Shown in pieces: positions 20,114-29,405 of a stretch of 64,000 nucleotides of DNA. The first letter of the stretch is position 1. Each line of letters begins with the position of its first letter. The position numbers and the translations under genes are program-made. The stretch is from positions 372,001-436,000 of the forward strand of contig NZ_NEHO01000003.1 of the NCBI RefSeq assembly GCF_002113375.1. The letters are read 5' to 3'. A model generated the notes under the pieces. It worked only from the letters and a program-made list of their open reading frames with translations, did not search any database and had not been told where the DNA came from. This DNA comes from Pseudomonas sp. R37(2017) (GTDB taxonomy: Bacteria > Pseudomonadota > Gammaproteobacteria > Pseudomonadales > Pseudomonadaceae).

Positions 20114-20506
20114 TCAGTCGGTGGCTTGCGACAGGGTTTCCGGCCGTGACCAGATCCACAGATTGCCCAGCGCCATGCCGGTAATCGCCAGGTAAATCGG
20201 CCAACCATGATCGAGCATCACCAGCATCAGGCCTGCACATAACAGCATGCTGACCGTGGCGCTGATTTTTGCTCGGCGGGCAATGAGCTTGCCGTTGCGC
20301 CAGTTATGGAGGACAGGGCCGAACAGGCGGTGGTTTTCCAGCCAGGCACTCAGGCGCGGCGAACTGCGCGTCGCGGCCCAGGCGGCCAGCAGAATGAATT
20401 CGGTGGTTGGCAGGCCGGGTATGACAATGGCGATCAGGCCGATGCCCAGGCTGACATAGGCCAGCAGGCCGAAGAGGAGGCGGGAGAGTTTTGAAGAGGC
20501 GGGCAT
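20114..20506 (-). CDS. Small inner-membrane protein, DUF454 (YbaN) family
   Basis: The 130-residue product has hydrophobic segments at about 8-40 and 80-115, separated by the conserved region PTTEFILLAAWAATRSSPRL and a loop with HRLFGPVLHNWRNGKLI. This is the DUF454/YbaN pattern; its function is not known. I chose the ATG at 20506 (MPASSKLSRLLFGLLAYVSL) because the longer frame would read through a REP element. It is next to the heme oxygenase and reads the same way, separated by a REPIN. In some bacteria DUF454 genes lie near heme or iron genes, which would fit, but this is only context. Confidence 0.85.
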   Translation of the reverse strand: MPASSKLSRLLFGLLAYVSLGIGLIAIVIPGLPTTEFILLAAWAATRSSPRLSAWLENHRLFGPVLHNWRNGKLIARRAKISATVSMLLCAGLMLVMLDHGWPIYLAITGMALGNLWIWSRPETLSQATD

Positions 20507-20561
20507 GGGCTCAAGGCAGCATGTAGGGCTAATCGAAATCTTACAGGCTTGCTTCGTCCCT

Positions 20562-20652
20562 TGTAGGAGCGAGCCTGCTCGCGATAGCGGTTTATCAGCC
20601 AACATCTCTGTTGAATGTCAGTCCGTCATCGCGAGCAGGCTCGCTCCTACAG
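20562..20652. repeat. REPIN (GTAGGAGCGAGC type)
   Basis: Facing arms TGTAGGAGCGAGCCTGCTCG and its reverse complement between the heme oxygenase and the DUF454 gene. Confidence 0.87.
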
Positions 20653-20665
20653 GGGCGGTGTTGTG

Positions 20666-21268
20666 TCAGGCGGCTTCGGTGGCGTAAGCCTGCTCCAGCA
20701 ACACGGTGAACCGGTTGAACGCGTCGATGGCGCCTTTTTCCACTTCGGCTTCTTCCTGGGCGTTGAACTCAAGGCTGTCCAGGGTCCTGACGAAGCTCTT
20801 CCAGCCTTCCGCGCGGCCACCGGCCGGTTCGCCAAGGTGACGGGCGCCGAAGGTTTCGCTCAGGCCAAGGCCCACGGCGCGCTTGATCAGGAACGCCGCG
20901 CCGAGCTTCGAACCTTCCGAAACAAAGATCCAGCCCAGGGCTTGGGCCCTGGTCGGGTTCTTCAGGGCGCCGGCGACGGGTGCCGGCACGTCGGTGTCCA
21001 GGTCCGCCAGGTCAGCCTTGGCCGCATCGGCGCGGCAGCGAGCCGGCAGGTCCGGGACGATGGCGATCAATTCGGCATCGTTGTACAGCGAGACCAGTTC
21101 CGATTGGAACAGGTACTGCGCCACCACGAAGCGGGCGAAATTGCCTTGGGTTTCAAAGGGGGCGTGGGCTTTGACCAGGGTATCGAGCCTGGTGTGTGGC
21201 TCGTTGGTGACCTGGTTCAAACGCTGGGAGCGCAGGTTGGGGCGTTGTTCGGTGGCCTGGGTGGTCAT
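20666..21268 (-). CDS. hemO: Heme oxygenase (biliverdin-producing)
   Basis: The 200-residue protein matches the length and sequence style of P. aeruginosa HemO/PigA, which opens heme to biliverdin, iron and carbon monoxide in the cytosol. The proximal heme ligand is His25 in NEPHTRLDTLV; the distal-helix glycine-rich segment appears as GWIFVSEGSKLGAAFL. It lies 115 bp after a TonB-dependent heme receptor on the same strand, so uptake and iron release are encoded together. It is probably iron regulated through the Fur box upstream of the receptor. Confidence 0.93.
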   Translation of the reverse strand: MTTQATEQRPNLRSQRLNQVTNEPHTRLDTLVKAHAPFETQGNFARFVVAQYLFQSELVSLYNDAELIAIVPDLPARCRADAAKADLADLDTDVPAPVAGALKNPTRAQALGWIFVSEGSKLGAAFLIKRAVGLGLSETFGARHLGEPAGGRAEGWKSFVRTLDSLEFNAQEEAEVEKGAIDAFNRFTVLLEQAYATEAA

Positions 21269-21382
21269 GGCAATTCCTTGGAGAAATCAGAGGCACTTGG
21301 TAACGAGACGTACAAGCAGGTGCCAGACAGTAAAAAATCCTTGCCGGGCGGTTTCTGTTCACCGCCCGGCGGGATGAGCGGA

Positions 21383-23947
21383 TCAGATATCCCAGACCAG
21401 GTTGACTGCAAAGTTGCGACCCGGCTGGGTCAGGCGGTCGAGGTTGGCCGGTTGGGTCACCGAGGCTTCGCCGACACTGTCGTACCCGCGCACGTCATCC
21501 CACAGCCAGTACTTTTTGTCGGTGAGGTTGTAGACGCCGCCACTGACGGTCACATCGTCGGTCACCCTGTAGAACGCGCTCAGGTCCAGAATGCCGAAGC
21601 CCGGGGTCTTGAACTGGGTGCTGGTGCCGTCCGGGGTTTTGAAGCTGGTGCTGTCGACGCGATCCTTCTTCTTCACCAGTGTCCAGTTGAGCAATCCACC
21701 GTAGCTGTCCTGGTCGTAGCCGAGGCCGAACACACCGGTCAGCGGATTGACGCTGTTGAGTGGCTCGCCGTTGTCGTCGTTGCGACCGTAGGCATAGGCC
21801 ACCGATCCCTGGGTGTAGAGGCCTTGCGGCGCGCCGAAGGCATCGAGGTTCAGGCGACCCTTGACCTCGGCACCCTTGATGGTGGCGTGCTTGATGTTGT
21901 TGCTCTGGAAGGTGGTCTCGGTGTAGCCCGGAGTGATGGCGTTCTCGTCAATGAAGTCGCGGTATTTGTTGTAGAACACGTCGACGTCAAACGAGCCCTG
22001 TTCGAAATTGCCGCGCAAACCCGTCTCGTAGCTTTTGCTCTTTTCCGGTTCCAGATCCGGATTGGGTGCGACTCGATAGCCGCCAGCGAGGTTTTCGAAA
22101 CGACCATACAAGGCCTTGGCGCTCGGTGTGCGGAAGCCTTCGGCGTATTGGCCGTACCAAGTGTAATTGTCGTCGAAGCTGTAGGTGGTGCCGAATTTCG
22201 GCGACAGGCGATGCCAGGTCTTGGTTTCGTCGCTTACCGAGCCGTTGCGACTCTGGTCGGCGGTGGCCAGGAACTCTTCGGTGATGTGCGGCTTGAGCCG
22301 AGTGTAGTCGTAGCGGGCACCGGGCGCGAAAGTCCAGTTGCCCCAGCTGATCTGATCCTGGGCGAACAGGCTGTAGGTGTTGATGGTCGGGTCCGGGAAG
22401 TCACTGGCGGGTGTCAGCGTGTCGAGGGCGCTCGGGGCGCCAATGGCACGGCAGGCGCCAGCCACGGTCAGGCAGGTGCCGGTGCCGGTGCGCAGGCCGG
22501 TGATTTTATCCTGCTTGATGGTGGTGCCATAGGTGACGAGGTGTTCGGTGTCGGCGAGGGCAAACCACTTGTCGGCCTGGGCATCGAAGACCCATTGGCG
22601 ATCCTTGTAGTTGGTATCGCGGTTACGCAGCACGGTCCGTGACGGCGCGTAGATTTCTTCGGTGCTCTGGTCGGTCTTGGCGATCTGGTAGTTCAGTGTC
22701 CACTTGATGTTGTCAGCCAGTGCGCTGTCCAGACCGAAGCTGTGTTCCAGGCCAAAGCGTTCGCGGGTGATCGTGTCGTTACCGGTACGGGACTTATAAA
22801 AGCCGAAACCGCGTCCGGCATTGAACGGGCCGCCCACTGCACTCAATTGATTGGTATCACGGTCGTTCTTGTAATGCTCGTAGGTCAGGCCCAGGCGCGC
22901 GTCATCGGCGTAGTTCCAGCCCAGTTTGGCCAGTACGCTGGTGGTGCGAGCGTCCTGGGGGTTGGCTTCGGTGCGGTTCAGGCCCGTGCCGCCGGTTTCG
23001 CCAAAGGACTCTGTTTCATGGCCGTTGCGTTGACTGAGATGCAGCAGGCCATCGAACTCGCCGGTACGACCGGCGACGGTGCCGGAAGTCAGCCAGCTGT
23101 CGTCGGCGGAGCTGTAGCCGGTTTTCAGCCGTGCGCCGACATCCTTGCCCGGTTTGATGATGTCGTCAGGGTCCAGGGTGTAGTAGCTGACCGCACCGCC
23201 AATGGCGTTGCTGCCGTACAGCACAGAGGCCGGGCCGCGGAGGATTTCCACGCGCTTGACGATTTCCGGGTCGACATAGTTGCGGTTGGTCTGGGCATAG
23301 GGGCCGTTGAAGAAACCGTCGGGGACCTGCACACCATCGACCTGGGTCAGCACGCGGTCGCCATCGATACCGCGAATGTTGTAGCCGGTGATACCGGCCC
23401 TCTGGCCTGTGCCGCCAACCGAAACACCGGGCTCGTAGCGCACCAGTTCCTTGATGGTGTTGACGTTGTTGCGGTCCAGATCTTCGCGAGTGTAGACAGA
23501 GACCGTGCTCGGCACGCTAATGACAGACTGTTCGTTACGGGTGGCACTGATGGTCACCTGATCCAGATTCAGGGCGCTGCCGGCGCTGCGCTTTTCCAGC
23601 ACGATGCTGTTGTCGCCCAGTTTGCGATAGCTCAGGTTGGTCCCCACCAACAGGCGCTCCAGGGCTTTCTCCGGCGACAGCGAGCCACGGACTCCCGGCG
23701 AGGCCACACCTTGCGCCAGCTCCGACGACACACCGACCTGCCAGCCCGTCACGGCGCTAAAGGCATTGAGTGCCGACACCAGCGACTGCTGGGGAATGGC
23801 GAACGAGTAGTCGCCCATTTTGCGGGTCGATTGCTCGGCGGCGGTGGCGGCCATCAGCGGTGCGGTGCCGGCCATCAGGATGGCAGCGGTCAGCAGCGAC
23901 AGCACGCGGGAAGGGGAAGGGGCTTGGCGGGTAAGGCGAGAGGACAT
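21383..23947 (-). CDS. hxuA: TonB-dependent heme receptor with signalling (STN) domain
   Basis: From the ATG at 23947 the product is 854 residues: a signal peptide (about 1-35), an STN signalling domain (about 45-120, FAIPQQSLVSALNAFSAVTG), a plug domain with a TonB-box-like stretch near LDQVTISA, and a 22-strand barrel ending in the outer-membrane signature VNLVWDI. The heme-receptor FRAP and NPDL boxes are present as FRTPS and APNPDLEPEKS. The histidine usual between them is absent. With the adjacent FecR-type regulator and ECF sigma gene this is a cell-surface signalling heme system with the gene order of hxuI-hxuR-hxuA. A GTG 21 bp upstream could also serve as start. The symbol is by order and domain content. 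Confidence 0.87.
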   Translation of the reverse strand: MSSRLTRQAPSPSRVLSLLTAAILMAGTAPLMAATAAEQSTRKMGDYSFAIPQQSLVSALNAFSAVTGWQVGVSSELAQGVASPGVRGSLSPEKALERLLVGTNLSYRKLGDNSIVLEKRSAGSALNLDQVTISATRNEQSVISVPSTVSVYTREDLDRNNVNTIKELVRYEPGVSVGGTGQRAGITGYNIRGIDGDRVLTQVDGVQVPDGFFNGPYAQTNRNYVDPEIVKRVEILRGPASVLYGSNAIGGAVSYYTLDPDDIIKPGKDVGARLKTGYSSADDSWLTSGTVAGRTGEFDGLLHLSQRNGHETESFGETGGTGLNRTEANPQDARTTSVLAKLGWNYADDARLGLTYEHYKNDRDTNQLSAVGGPFNAGRGFGFYKSRTGNDTITRERFGLEHSFGLDSALADNIKWTLNYQIAKTDQSTEEIYAPSRTVLRNRDTNYKDRQWVFDAQADKWFALADTEHLVTYGTTIKQDKITGLRTGTGTCLTVAGACRAIGAPSALDTLTPASDFPDPTINTYSLFAQDQISWGNWTFAPGARYDYTRLKPHITEEFLATADQSRNGSVSDETKTWHRLSPKFGTTYSFDDNYTWYGQYAEGFRTPSAKALYGRFENLAGGYRVAPNPDLEPEKSKSYETGLRGNFEQGSFDVDVFYNKYRDFIDENAITPGYTETTFQSNNIKHATIKGAEVKGRLNLDAFGAPQGLYTQGSVAYAYGRNDDNGEPLNSVNPLTGVFGLGYDQDSYGGLLNWTLVKKKDRVDSTSFKTPDGTSTQFKTPGFGILDLSAFYRVTDDVTVSGGVYNLTDKKYWLWDDVRGYDSVGEASVTQPANLDRLTQPGRNFAVNLVWDI

Positions 23948-24053
23948 CGATAGCGCTCCGTGTCGCACGAATCTTTATAGGTGCTGACTGGCATCGTGAG
24001 ATGCGAATCAATTGCATTGGCTATAACGAGACGTACCGGACTTGGCTATCGAG

Positions 24054-24068
24054 TAAAAATAATTCTCA
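24054..24068 (-). promoter_or_regulatory. Candidate Fur box before the heme receptor
   Basis: On the reverse strand the site reads TGAGAAT-T-ATTTTTA, 11 of 14 matches to the 7-1-7 Fur motif TGATAAT-N-ATTATCA. It lies directly after the anti-sigma stop codon and about 107 bp before the receptor start, so it could give the receptor its own iron-repressed promoter. Confidence 0.6.
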
Positions 24069-24069
24069 T

Positions 24070-25035
24070 TCAGTTAAGGATGACCAGCGCCGGGAATTCC
24101 TGGAGCCGGGCCGAGGTGATGTGGGCCAGGGAGCGAACCACGTCCAGCGGCTGATCGAGGCGATAGTTGCCGGTCACGGCGACATCGGCCAGTTGTTCGT
24201 TGTTGTTGATGATCCAGCCCGGGTAGTAGCGGCGCAGTTCTGCCAGCACCTGGTTCAGCGGGCAGTTTTCAAACACCAGTCGCCCCTGGACCCAGGCCAG
24301 ATCGGTGGCGGCATCCAGCTTGGCCGGGTGGTCGAAGCCATTGGGGCCGATGCGGATACTTTCCCCGGCGGACAAGCGCACCCGGGCATCGTCACGGGTG
24401 GCGCGCAAATCGACATCCCCGCGCTGTACCCGAACCTGTGCCACGCCGTCGAGGTAACGCACGGCAAACGCGGTATCGCGAACGCTGGCCGTGACCGGGC
24501 CGGCATCGATTTCCAGAGGCTGGCTGCGATTGGCCTGGACTTCGAAAAACGCTTCCCCCTGATACAGACGGGCAACTCGTTGCTGATCGTTGATGGTGCT
24601 GGAGAACGCCGAATTGGTATTGAGCAGGACCCTGGAGCCGTCCTCCAGTTGCAGGCGCTGGCGCTCGCCGACCACGGTCAGGTGATCGGCCTGCAGGCGC
24701 ATCGGCAAATTGCTGAAATTGAACAGGCCAAGCAACAGCACGGCGGCGGTGGCCAGCGGTTTCCAGTGCGGACGCAGGCGAGCGAGGACCGTGACTTTCG
24801 CCGGGCGCGCAGCCAGGCTTTGCGCGCATTGCGCTACCTGCTGGCCGTCCCAGATCGCCTGGGCCTTGGCGAACGCCTGGGCATTGAGCGGGTCGGCGTC
24901 GAGCCAGGCATGGAACTGGCGGGTCTGCTCCTCGTCGGGACTGTCGAGCAGGATCAGCCAATCCAGGGCCTGGTCCATCGCGCTGGCAGGGTCCTGCGCC
25001 GATGAAGGCTCAGGGGAGCGGTGGTTGTCCGTCAC
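24070..25035 (-). CDS. hxuR: FecR-type anti-sigma factor / transmembrane signal transducer
   Basis: The 321-residue protein has a cytosolic N-terminal DUF4880-like region (DQALDWLILLDSPDEEQTRQFHAWLDAD), one membrane helix (about 105-123, ATAAVLLLGLFNFSNL) and a periplasmic FecR domain that would contact the STN domain of the receptor. I prefer the GTG at 25035 (TDNHRSPEPSSAQ follows) because GAGGAAACACC precedes it; an in-frame ATG at 25080 would begin in low-complexity DNA. It lies between the ECF sigma gene and the receptor, the usual order for surface signalling. Confidence 0.88.
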   Translation of the reverse strand: MTDNHRSPEPSSAQDPASAMDQALDWLILLDSPDEEQTRQFHAWLDADPLNAQAFAKAQAIWDGQQVAQCAQSLAARPAKVTVLARLRPHWKPLATAAVLLLGLFNFSNLPMRLQADHLTVVGERQRLQLEDGSRVLLNTNSAFSSTINDQQRVARLYQGEAFFEVQANRSQPLEIDAGPVTASVRDTAFAVRYLDGVAQVRVQRGDVDLRATRDDARVRLSAGESIRIGPNGFDHPAKLDAATDLAWVQGRLVFENCPLNQVLAELRRYYPGWIINNNEQLADVAVTGNYRLDQPLDVVRSLAHITSARLQEFPALVILN

Positions 25036-25127
25036 GGTGTTTCCTCGGCAGGGGCTTTTGAACGCAGTTTCAAGTTTCAAGTTTCAAGCTGCAAGCTCGG
25101 TTTGGCGTTGAGCTTGAGTCTTGCAAC

Positions 25128-25655
25128 TTAAGGCTTGCCGCTACTGTCATTGCGATCGGCAACGACGATGCAGATCGACATGATCAATTTGAGTTCTTTC
25201 TGCACGGTACTGAGGGACACGTCCAGCTCGTCGGCGATTTCCTGGTAGCTGTGCCCGTGCAGGCGGCTGAGGATGAAAATCCGCTGTTGGCGGACGCTGA
25301 GTTCACTGAGGCTCACGTTCAGGCGTTCCAGCAATTGTTCGGCATGGGCGGCGTCTTCGGCGCTGCTGGTGGGGGCGGCGACGCTGTGCATCACCTCCTG
25401 CGGCACGTCGTCGACCATGGTGCGCGAATGGAGGCGTCGCGCGCGCAGATGGTCCAGCGCCAGGTTGCGCGCAGTCTGGAAAACAAAGGGCTCAAGATGA
25501 TCGATGGCCCGTTCGCTCAGCGCACGGGTCACCCGCAGGTAGGTTTCCTGCAAGAGGTCTTCGGCGGTGCTGTGATTGTTGACCATCCGCTCCAGCGTGC
25601 GCAGCAGGGAGGTGCGCTGGGCGAGGAAAACGTGGTTGAAGTGCGACTGACTCAC
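25128..25655 (-). CDS. hxuI: ECF RNA polymerase sigma factor, FecI type
   Basis: The 175-residue protein has sigma-70 region 2 (about 10-75, AEDLLQETYLRVTRAL and FVFQTARNLALDHLRARR) and region 4 (about 110-165, LSVRQQRIFILSRLHGHSYQ followed by the EIADELDVSLSTVQ helix-turn-helix). It would transcribe the receptor operon when heme binds outside. The start is a GTG at 25655 with a weak ribosome site. A strong Fur box lies 28 bp upstream, so the signalling genes are repressed by iron. Confidence 0.9.
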   Translation of the reverse strand: MSQSHFNHVFLAQRTSLLRTLERMVNNHSTAEDLLQETYLRVTRALSERAIDHLEPFVFQTARNLALDHLRARRLHSRTMVDDVPQEVMHSVAAPTSSAEDAAHAEQLLERLNVSLSELSVRQQRIFILSRLHGHSYQEIADELDVSLSTVQKELKLIMSICIVVADRNDSSGKP

Positions 25656-25682
25656 GGGGGGACCTGATCCATTTCGAGCAAA

Positions 25683-25697
25683 TGATAATGCTTATCA
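25683..25697 (-). promoter_or_regulatory. Fur box before the ECF sigma gene
   Basis: TGATAAT-G-CTTATCA matches the 7-1-7 Fur motif at 13 of 14 positions. It sits 28 bp upstream of the sigma factor start, where Fur would occlude the promoter. Confidence 0.82.
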
Positions 25698-25732
25698 TCC
25701 GCTCGAATGGTCAAGTACTGATTTGTGAAGCG

Positions 25733-26197
25733 TTACCCGCGACCCTGTAAATAGGTTGCGTAATCGGGAATCCGATGGGGATGCGCCTGATCCATCAACG
25801 GGCTGCTGATCAGGTAGTCGGCGCTGCATTCGTTGCAGGCCACCGGAATGTTCCAGACCGCCGCGACCCGCAGCAGCGCCTTGATGTCCGGGTCGTGTGG
25901 CTGCGGTTCGAACGGGTCCCAGAAGAACACCAGGATGTCGACCCGCTGCTCGGCGATTTGCGCACCGAGCTGTTGGTCTCCGCCCAGCGGACCACTGATC
26001 ATGCTCTCCACGGGCAGGTCGAGGCGTTGTTGCAACAACAGCCCCGTGGTGCCGGTGGCGACCAGATCATGCTGGGCCAGTTTGTTTTTTTGCCGTTCGG
26101 CCCAGTCCAGCAAGAACGCCTTGCAGTGGTCATGGGCAACCAGGGCGATACGCTTGCGCGCCGCCAGGGTCTTTTGCGTAAAGCCGATGCCGATCAT
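25733..26197 (-). CDS. mgsA: Methylglyoxal synthase
   Basis: The 154-residue enzyme turns dihydroxyacetone phosphate into methylglyoxal, an overflow route for triose phosphates. Conserved segments are VAHDHCKAFLLDW, the phosphate-binding GTTG, SGPLGGDQQLGA and FFWDPFEPQPHDPD with its catalytic aspartates. Length matches E. coli MgsA (152). It lies downstream of gap on the same strand with a REPIN between, so it may be a partial co-transcript relevant to triose-phosphate balance. Confidence 0.95.
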   Translation of the reverse strand: MIGIGFTQKTLAARKRIALVAHDHCKAFLLDWAERQKNKLAQHDLVATGTTGLLLQQRLDLPVESMISGPLGGDQQLGAQIAEQRVDILVFFWDPFEPQPHDPDIKALLRVAAVWNIPVACNECSADYLISSPLMDQAHPHRIPDYATYLQGRG

Positions 26198-26225
26198 GGG
26201 TTGTTGCTCCAGAAATGACGCGCAC

Positions 26226-26342
26226 CCTGTAGGAGCGGGTGCCCGCTTGCGGTTTACTCGCGATGGACTGTAGAACGCCGCGGGGCATCAGGTTCCCCGC
26301 GTTATCGTTCACGACCATCGCGAGCAGGCTCGCTCCTACAGG
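26226..26342. repeat. REPIN (GTAGGAGCG type) between mgsA and gap
   Basis: Facing arms CTGTAGGAGCGGGTGCCCGC and CGCGAGCAGGCTCGCTCCTACAG are not identical: the left is the GGGTGCCCGCTTGCGG variant and the right the GAGCCTGCTCGCG variant, so this REPIN is a hybrid of two REP types. Confidence 0.82.
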
Positions 26343-26356
26343 ACCGGGGGGGCTGC

Positions 26357-27358
26357 CTACTCGGCGTTGCACAGCGCCAGGCAGTTATCGAGCATGCGGT
26401 TGGAGAAGCCCCACTCGTTGTCATACCAGGCCAATACCTTGAGCAGCTTGCCGCTGGATTTGGTGTGGTTGGCGTCGAAGATCGAGGACAGCGGGTTGTG
26501 ATTGAAGTCGCTGGAGACCAGCGGCAGGGTGTTGTAGCCGAGGATCTTCGAATGCAGGCTGGCGTCTTTCATCAGCGCATTGACTTGCTCTGCGCTGGCT
26601 TCTTTTTTCAGTTGCACGGTCAGGTCCACCAGCGACACGTTGATCACCGGGACGCGCACCGCCATGCCGGTCAGTTTGCCCGCCAGTTCCGGCAGCACCA
26701 GGCCGACCGCTTCGGCGGCACCTGTCTTGCTCGGGATCATGTTCTGGGTGGCTGAGCGGGCACGGTACGGGTCGCTGTGGTAAACGTCGGTCAGGTTCTG
26801 GTCGTTGGTGTAGGCGTGAATGGTGGTCATCAGGCCGCTTTCGATGCCCAGCTCGCGGTGCAGCACCTGGGCCACCGGGGCCAGGCAGTTGGTGGTGCAC
26901 GACGCATTGGAAATGATCTGGTGCGATTGGCGCAGAATGTCGTGGTTCACCCCGTAAACCACGGTGGCGTCGGCGCCTTTGGCCGGGGCCGAGATGATCA
27001 CTTTGCGCGCGCCCGCCGTAATATGCGCGGCGGCTTTGGCCCGGTCGGTGAACAGACCGGTGCATTCGAACACCACATCAATCTTTTCCGCGGCCCAGGG
27101 CAGGTCGGCCGGGTTGCGGATGGCACTGACCGAAATGCGGTCGCCATTGACGGTCAGGCTCTCCTGGTCGTGCTGGACATCGGCATCGAACGTGCCGTGA
27201 ACGGTGTCGTACTTGAGCAGGTGAGCATTGATCGCGCTGTCGCCCAGGTCGTTGATGGCGACGATCTGCAGATCCTGACGGTAGCCCTGGGTATAGAGTG
27301 CGCGCAGGACGTTACGGCCGATGCGGCCAAAACCATTGATTGCGATTCGAAGAGTCAT
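26357..27358 (-). CDS. gap: Glyceraldehyde-3-phosphate dehydrogenase
   Basis: The 333-residue protein begins [20 protein letters not shown] (NAD-binding) and has the catalytic cysteine in [13 protein letters not shown]. It oxidises glyceraldehyde-3-phosphate made by the Entner-Doudoroff pathway. It is transcribed divergently from edd across a 220-bp region with two perfect HexR-type operators, as known for the P. putida gap-1/edd control region. Confidence 0.97.
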   Translation of the reverse strand: MTLRIAINGFGRIGRNVLRALYTQGYRQDLQIVAINDLGDSAINAHLLKYDTVHGTFDADVQHDQESLTVNGDRISVSAIRNPADLPWAAEKIDVVFECTGLFTDRAKAAAHITAGARKVIISAPAKGADATVVYGVNHDILRQSHQIISNASCTTNCLAPVAQVLHRELGIESGLMTTIHAYTNDQNLTDVYHSDPYRARSATQNMIPSKTGAAEAVGLVLPELAGKLTGMAVRVPVINVSLVDLTVQLKKEASAEQVNALMKDASLHSKILGYNTLPLVSSDFNHNPLSSIFDANHTKSSGKLLKVLAWYDNEWGFSNRMLDNCLALCNAE

Positions 27359-27381
27359 ATTGCGGCGCTACCGTCGTTTTG

Positions 27382-27396
27382 TTGTTGGAATTACAA
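27382..27396 (-). promoter_or_regulatory. HexR operator for gap
   Basis: TTGT-TGGAATT-ACAA is an exact match to the HexR consensus TTGT-N7-ACAA. It lies 24 bp upstream of the gap start codon. Confidence 0.83.
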
Positions 27397-27443
27397 GATT
27401 ATTCGTAAAAAAATAGAAAACAAGCCTTTTTGATGGCAATATT

Positions 27444-27458
27444 TTGTTCAATCTACAA
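27444..27458 (+). promoter_or_regulatory. HexR operator for edd-glk
   Basis: TTGT-TCAATCT-ACAA is a second exact HexR consensus match, 62 bp from the gap site centre to centre (about six helical turns) and 120 bp upstream of edd. Confidence 0.83.
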
Positions 27459-27578
27459 CGAGTGACCTGAACCAACTGGTCCAACCGATCAAGAAAACCG
27501 TCTGTCATGCCATCGACACCGGCCTTTGATCAGCATAGACAATCAGGTCGCCACATCCGTTAGCCTGGAGTTCTACAC

Positions 27579-29405
27579 ATGCATCCCCGCGTCCTTGAGG
27601 TCACCGAACGGCTTATCGCCCGCAGCCGCACCACGCGTGAGGCCTACCTTGCATTGATCCGCGGCGCGGCCAGCGACGGTCCGATGCGCGGCAAGCTGCA
27701 ATGCGCCAACTTCGCCCATGGCGTGGCCGGTTGCGGCAGCGACGACAAGCACAGCCTGCGGATGATGAACTCCGCCAACATCGCGATAGTTTCGTCATAT
27801 AACGACATGCTCTCGGCGCACCAGCCGTACGAAGTCTTTCCCGAACTGATCAAGAAGGCCCTGCGCGAGATCGGCTCCGTCGGTCAGTTCGCCGGTGGCA
27901 CCCCGGCCATGTGCGATGGCGTGACCCAGGGCGAGCCGGGCATGGAACTGAGCCTGCCGAGCCGCGAAGTGATCGCGCTGTCCACCGCCGTGGCGCTGTC
28001 CCACAACATGTTCGACGGCGCACTGATGCTCGGCATCTGCGACAAGATCGTGCCGGGCCTGATGATGGGCGCGTTGCGCTTCGGCCATCTGCCGATGATC
28101 TTCGTGCCGGGCGGGCCGATGGTGTCGGGCATTTCCAACAAGCAGAAAGCCGACGTGCGCCAGAAGTACGCCGAAGGCAAGGCGACCCGCGAGGAGCTGC
28201 TGGAATCGGAAATGAAGTCCTACCACAGCCCTGGCACCTGCACGTTCTACGGCACCGCCAACACCAACCAGTTGCTGATGGAAGTCATGGGCCTGCACTT
28301 GCCGGGCGCGTCCTTCGTCAACCCGAACACGCCTTTGCGCGATGCCTTGACCCGCGAAGCGGCGCACCAGGTCACGCGCCTGACCAAACAGAATGGCGAC
28401 TTCATGCCGATCGGCGAAATCGTCGACGAGCGTTCGCTGGTCAACTCGATTGTCGCGCTGCACGCCACCGGCGGCTCGACCAACCACACCCTGCACATGC
28501 CGGCCATCGCCATGGCGGCGGGCATTCAATTGACCTGGCAGGACATGGCCGACCTCTCCGAAGTCGTGCCGACCCTGAGCCACGTCTACCCGAACGGCAA
28601 AGCCGACATTAACCACTTCCAGGCGGCGGGCGGCATGTCGTTCCTGATCCGCGAACTGCTGGAAGCCGGGTTGCTCCACGAAAACGTCAACACCGTGATG
28701 GGTCACGGCCTGAGCCGCTACACCCAGGAACCGTTCCTCGACAATGGCCAACTGGTGTGGCGTGAAGGTGTGACCGAAAGCCTCGATGAAAGCATCCTGC
28801 GCCCGGTCGCCCGTGCATTCTCGCCGGAAGGTGGCCTGCGGGTGATGGAAGGCAACCTCGGTCGCGGTGTGATGAAAGTTTCCGCCGTGGCCGTGGAAAA
28901 CCAGGTCGTCGAAGCACCGGCCATGGTGTTCCAGGACCAGCAGGACCTGGCCGATGCGTTCAAGGCCGGATTGCTGGAGAAGGATTTCGTCGCGGTGATG
29001 CGCTTCCAGGGCCCGCGCTCCAATGGCATGCCGGAACTGCACAAGATGACGCCGTTCCTCGGCGTGTTGCAGGATCGCGGCTTCAAAGTCGCACTGGTGA
29101 CCGACGGGCGCATGTCCGGCGCATCGGGGAAAATCCCGGCGGCCATCCACGTCAGCCCCGAAGCTTATGTCGGCGGCGCTTTGGCGCGGGTGCAAGAGGG
29201 CGATATCATCCGCGTCGATGGCGTCAAAGGCACCCTGGAGCTTAAGGTGGACGCCGAAGAATTCGCAGCGCGCACGCCAGCCAAGGGCCTGTTGGGCAAC
29301 AACATCGGCACCGGTCGCGAACTGTTTGGCTTCATGCGCATGGCCTTCAGCTCGGCGGAGCAGGGCGCCAGCGCCTTCACTTCTGCCCTGGAGACGCTTA
29401 ATTGA
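27579..29405 (+). CDS. edd: 6-phosphogluconate dehydratase
   Basis: The 608-residue iron-sulfur enzyme converts 6-phosphogluconate to 2-keto-3-deoxy-6-phosphogluconate, the first dedicated Entner-Doudoroff step. Cysteine-containing regions [23 protein letters not shown] and [17 protein letters not shown] mark the IlvD/Edd family. Length equals that of E. coli Edd within a few residues. Its stop overlaps the start of glk by 4 bp, so the two genes are translationally coupled. HexR operator upstream. Confidence 0.97.
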   Translation: MHPRVLEVTERLIARSRTTREAYLALIRGAASDGPMRGKLQCANFAHGVAGCGSDDKHSLRMMNSANIAIVSSYNDMLSAHQPYEVFPELIKKALREIGSVGQFAGGTPAMCDGVTQGEPGMELSLPSREVIALSTAVALSHNMFDGALMLGICDKIVPGLMMGALRFGHLPMIFVPGGPMVSGISNKQKADVRQKYAEGKATREELLESEMKSYHSPGTCTFYGTANTNQLLMEVMGLHLPGASFVNPNTPLRDALTREAAHQVTRLTKQNGDFMPIGEIVDERSLVNSIVALHATGGSTNHTLHMPAIAMAAGIQLTWQDMADLSEVVPTLSHVYPNGKADINHFQAAGGMSFLIRELLEAGLLHENVNTVMGHGLSRYTQEPFLDNGQLVWREGVTESLDESILRPVARAFSPEGGLRVMEGNLGRGVMKVSAVAVENQVVEAPAMVFQDQQDLADAFKAGLLEKDFVAVMRFQGPRSNGMPELHKMTPFLGVLQDRGFKVALVTDGRMSGASGKIPAAIHVSPEAYVGGALARVQEGDIIRVDGVKGTLELKVDAEEFAARTPAKGLLGNNIGTGRELFGFMRMAFSSAEQGASAFTSALETLN

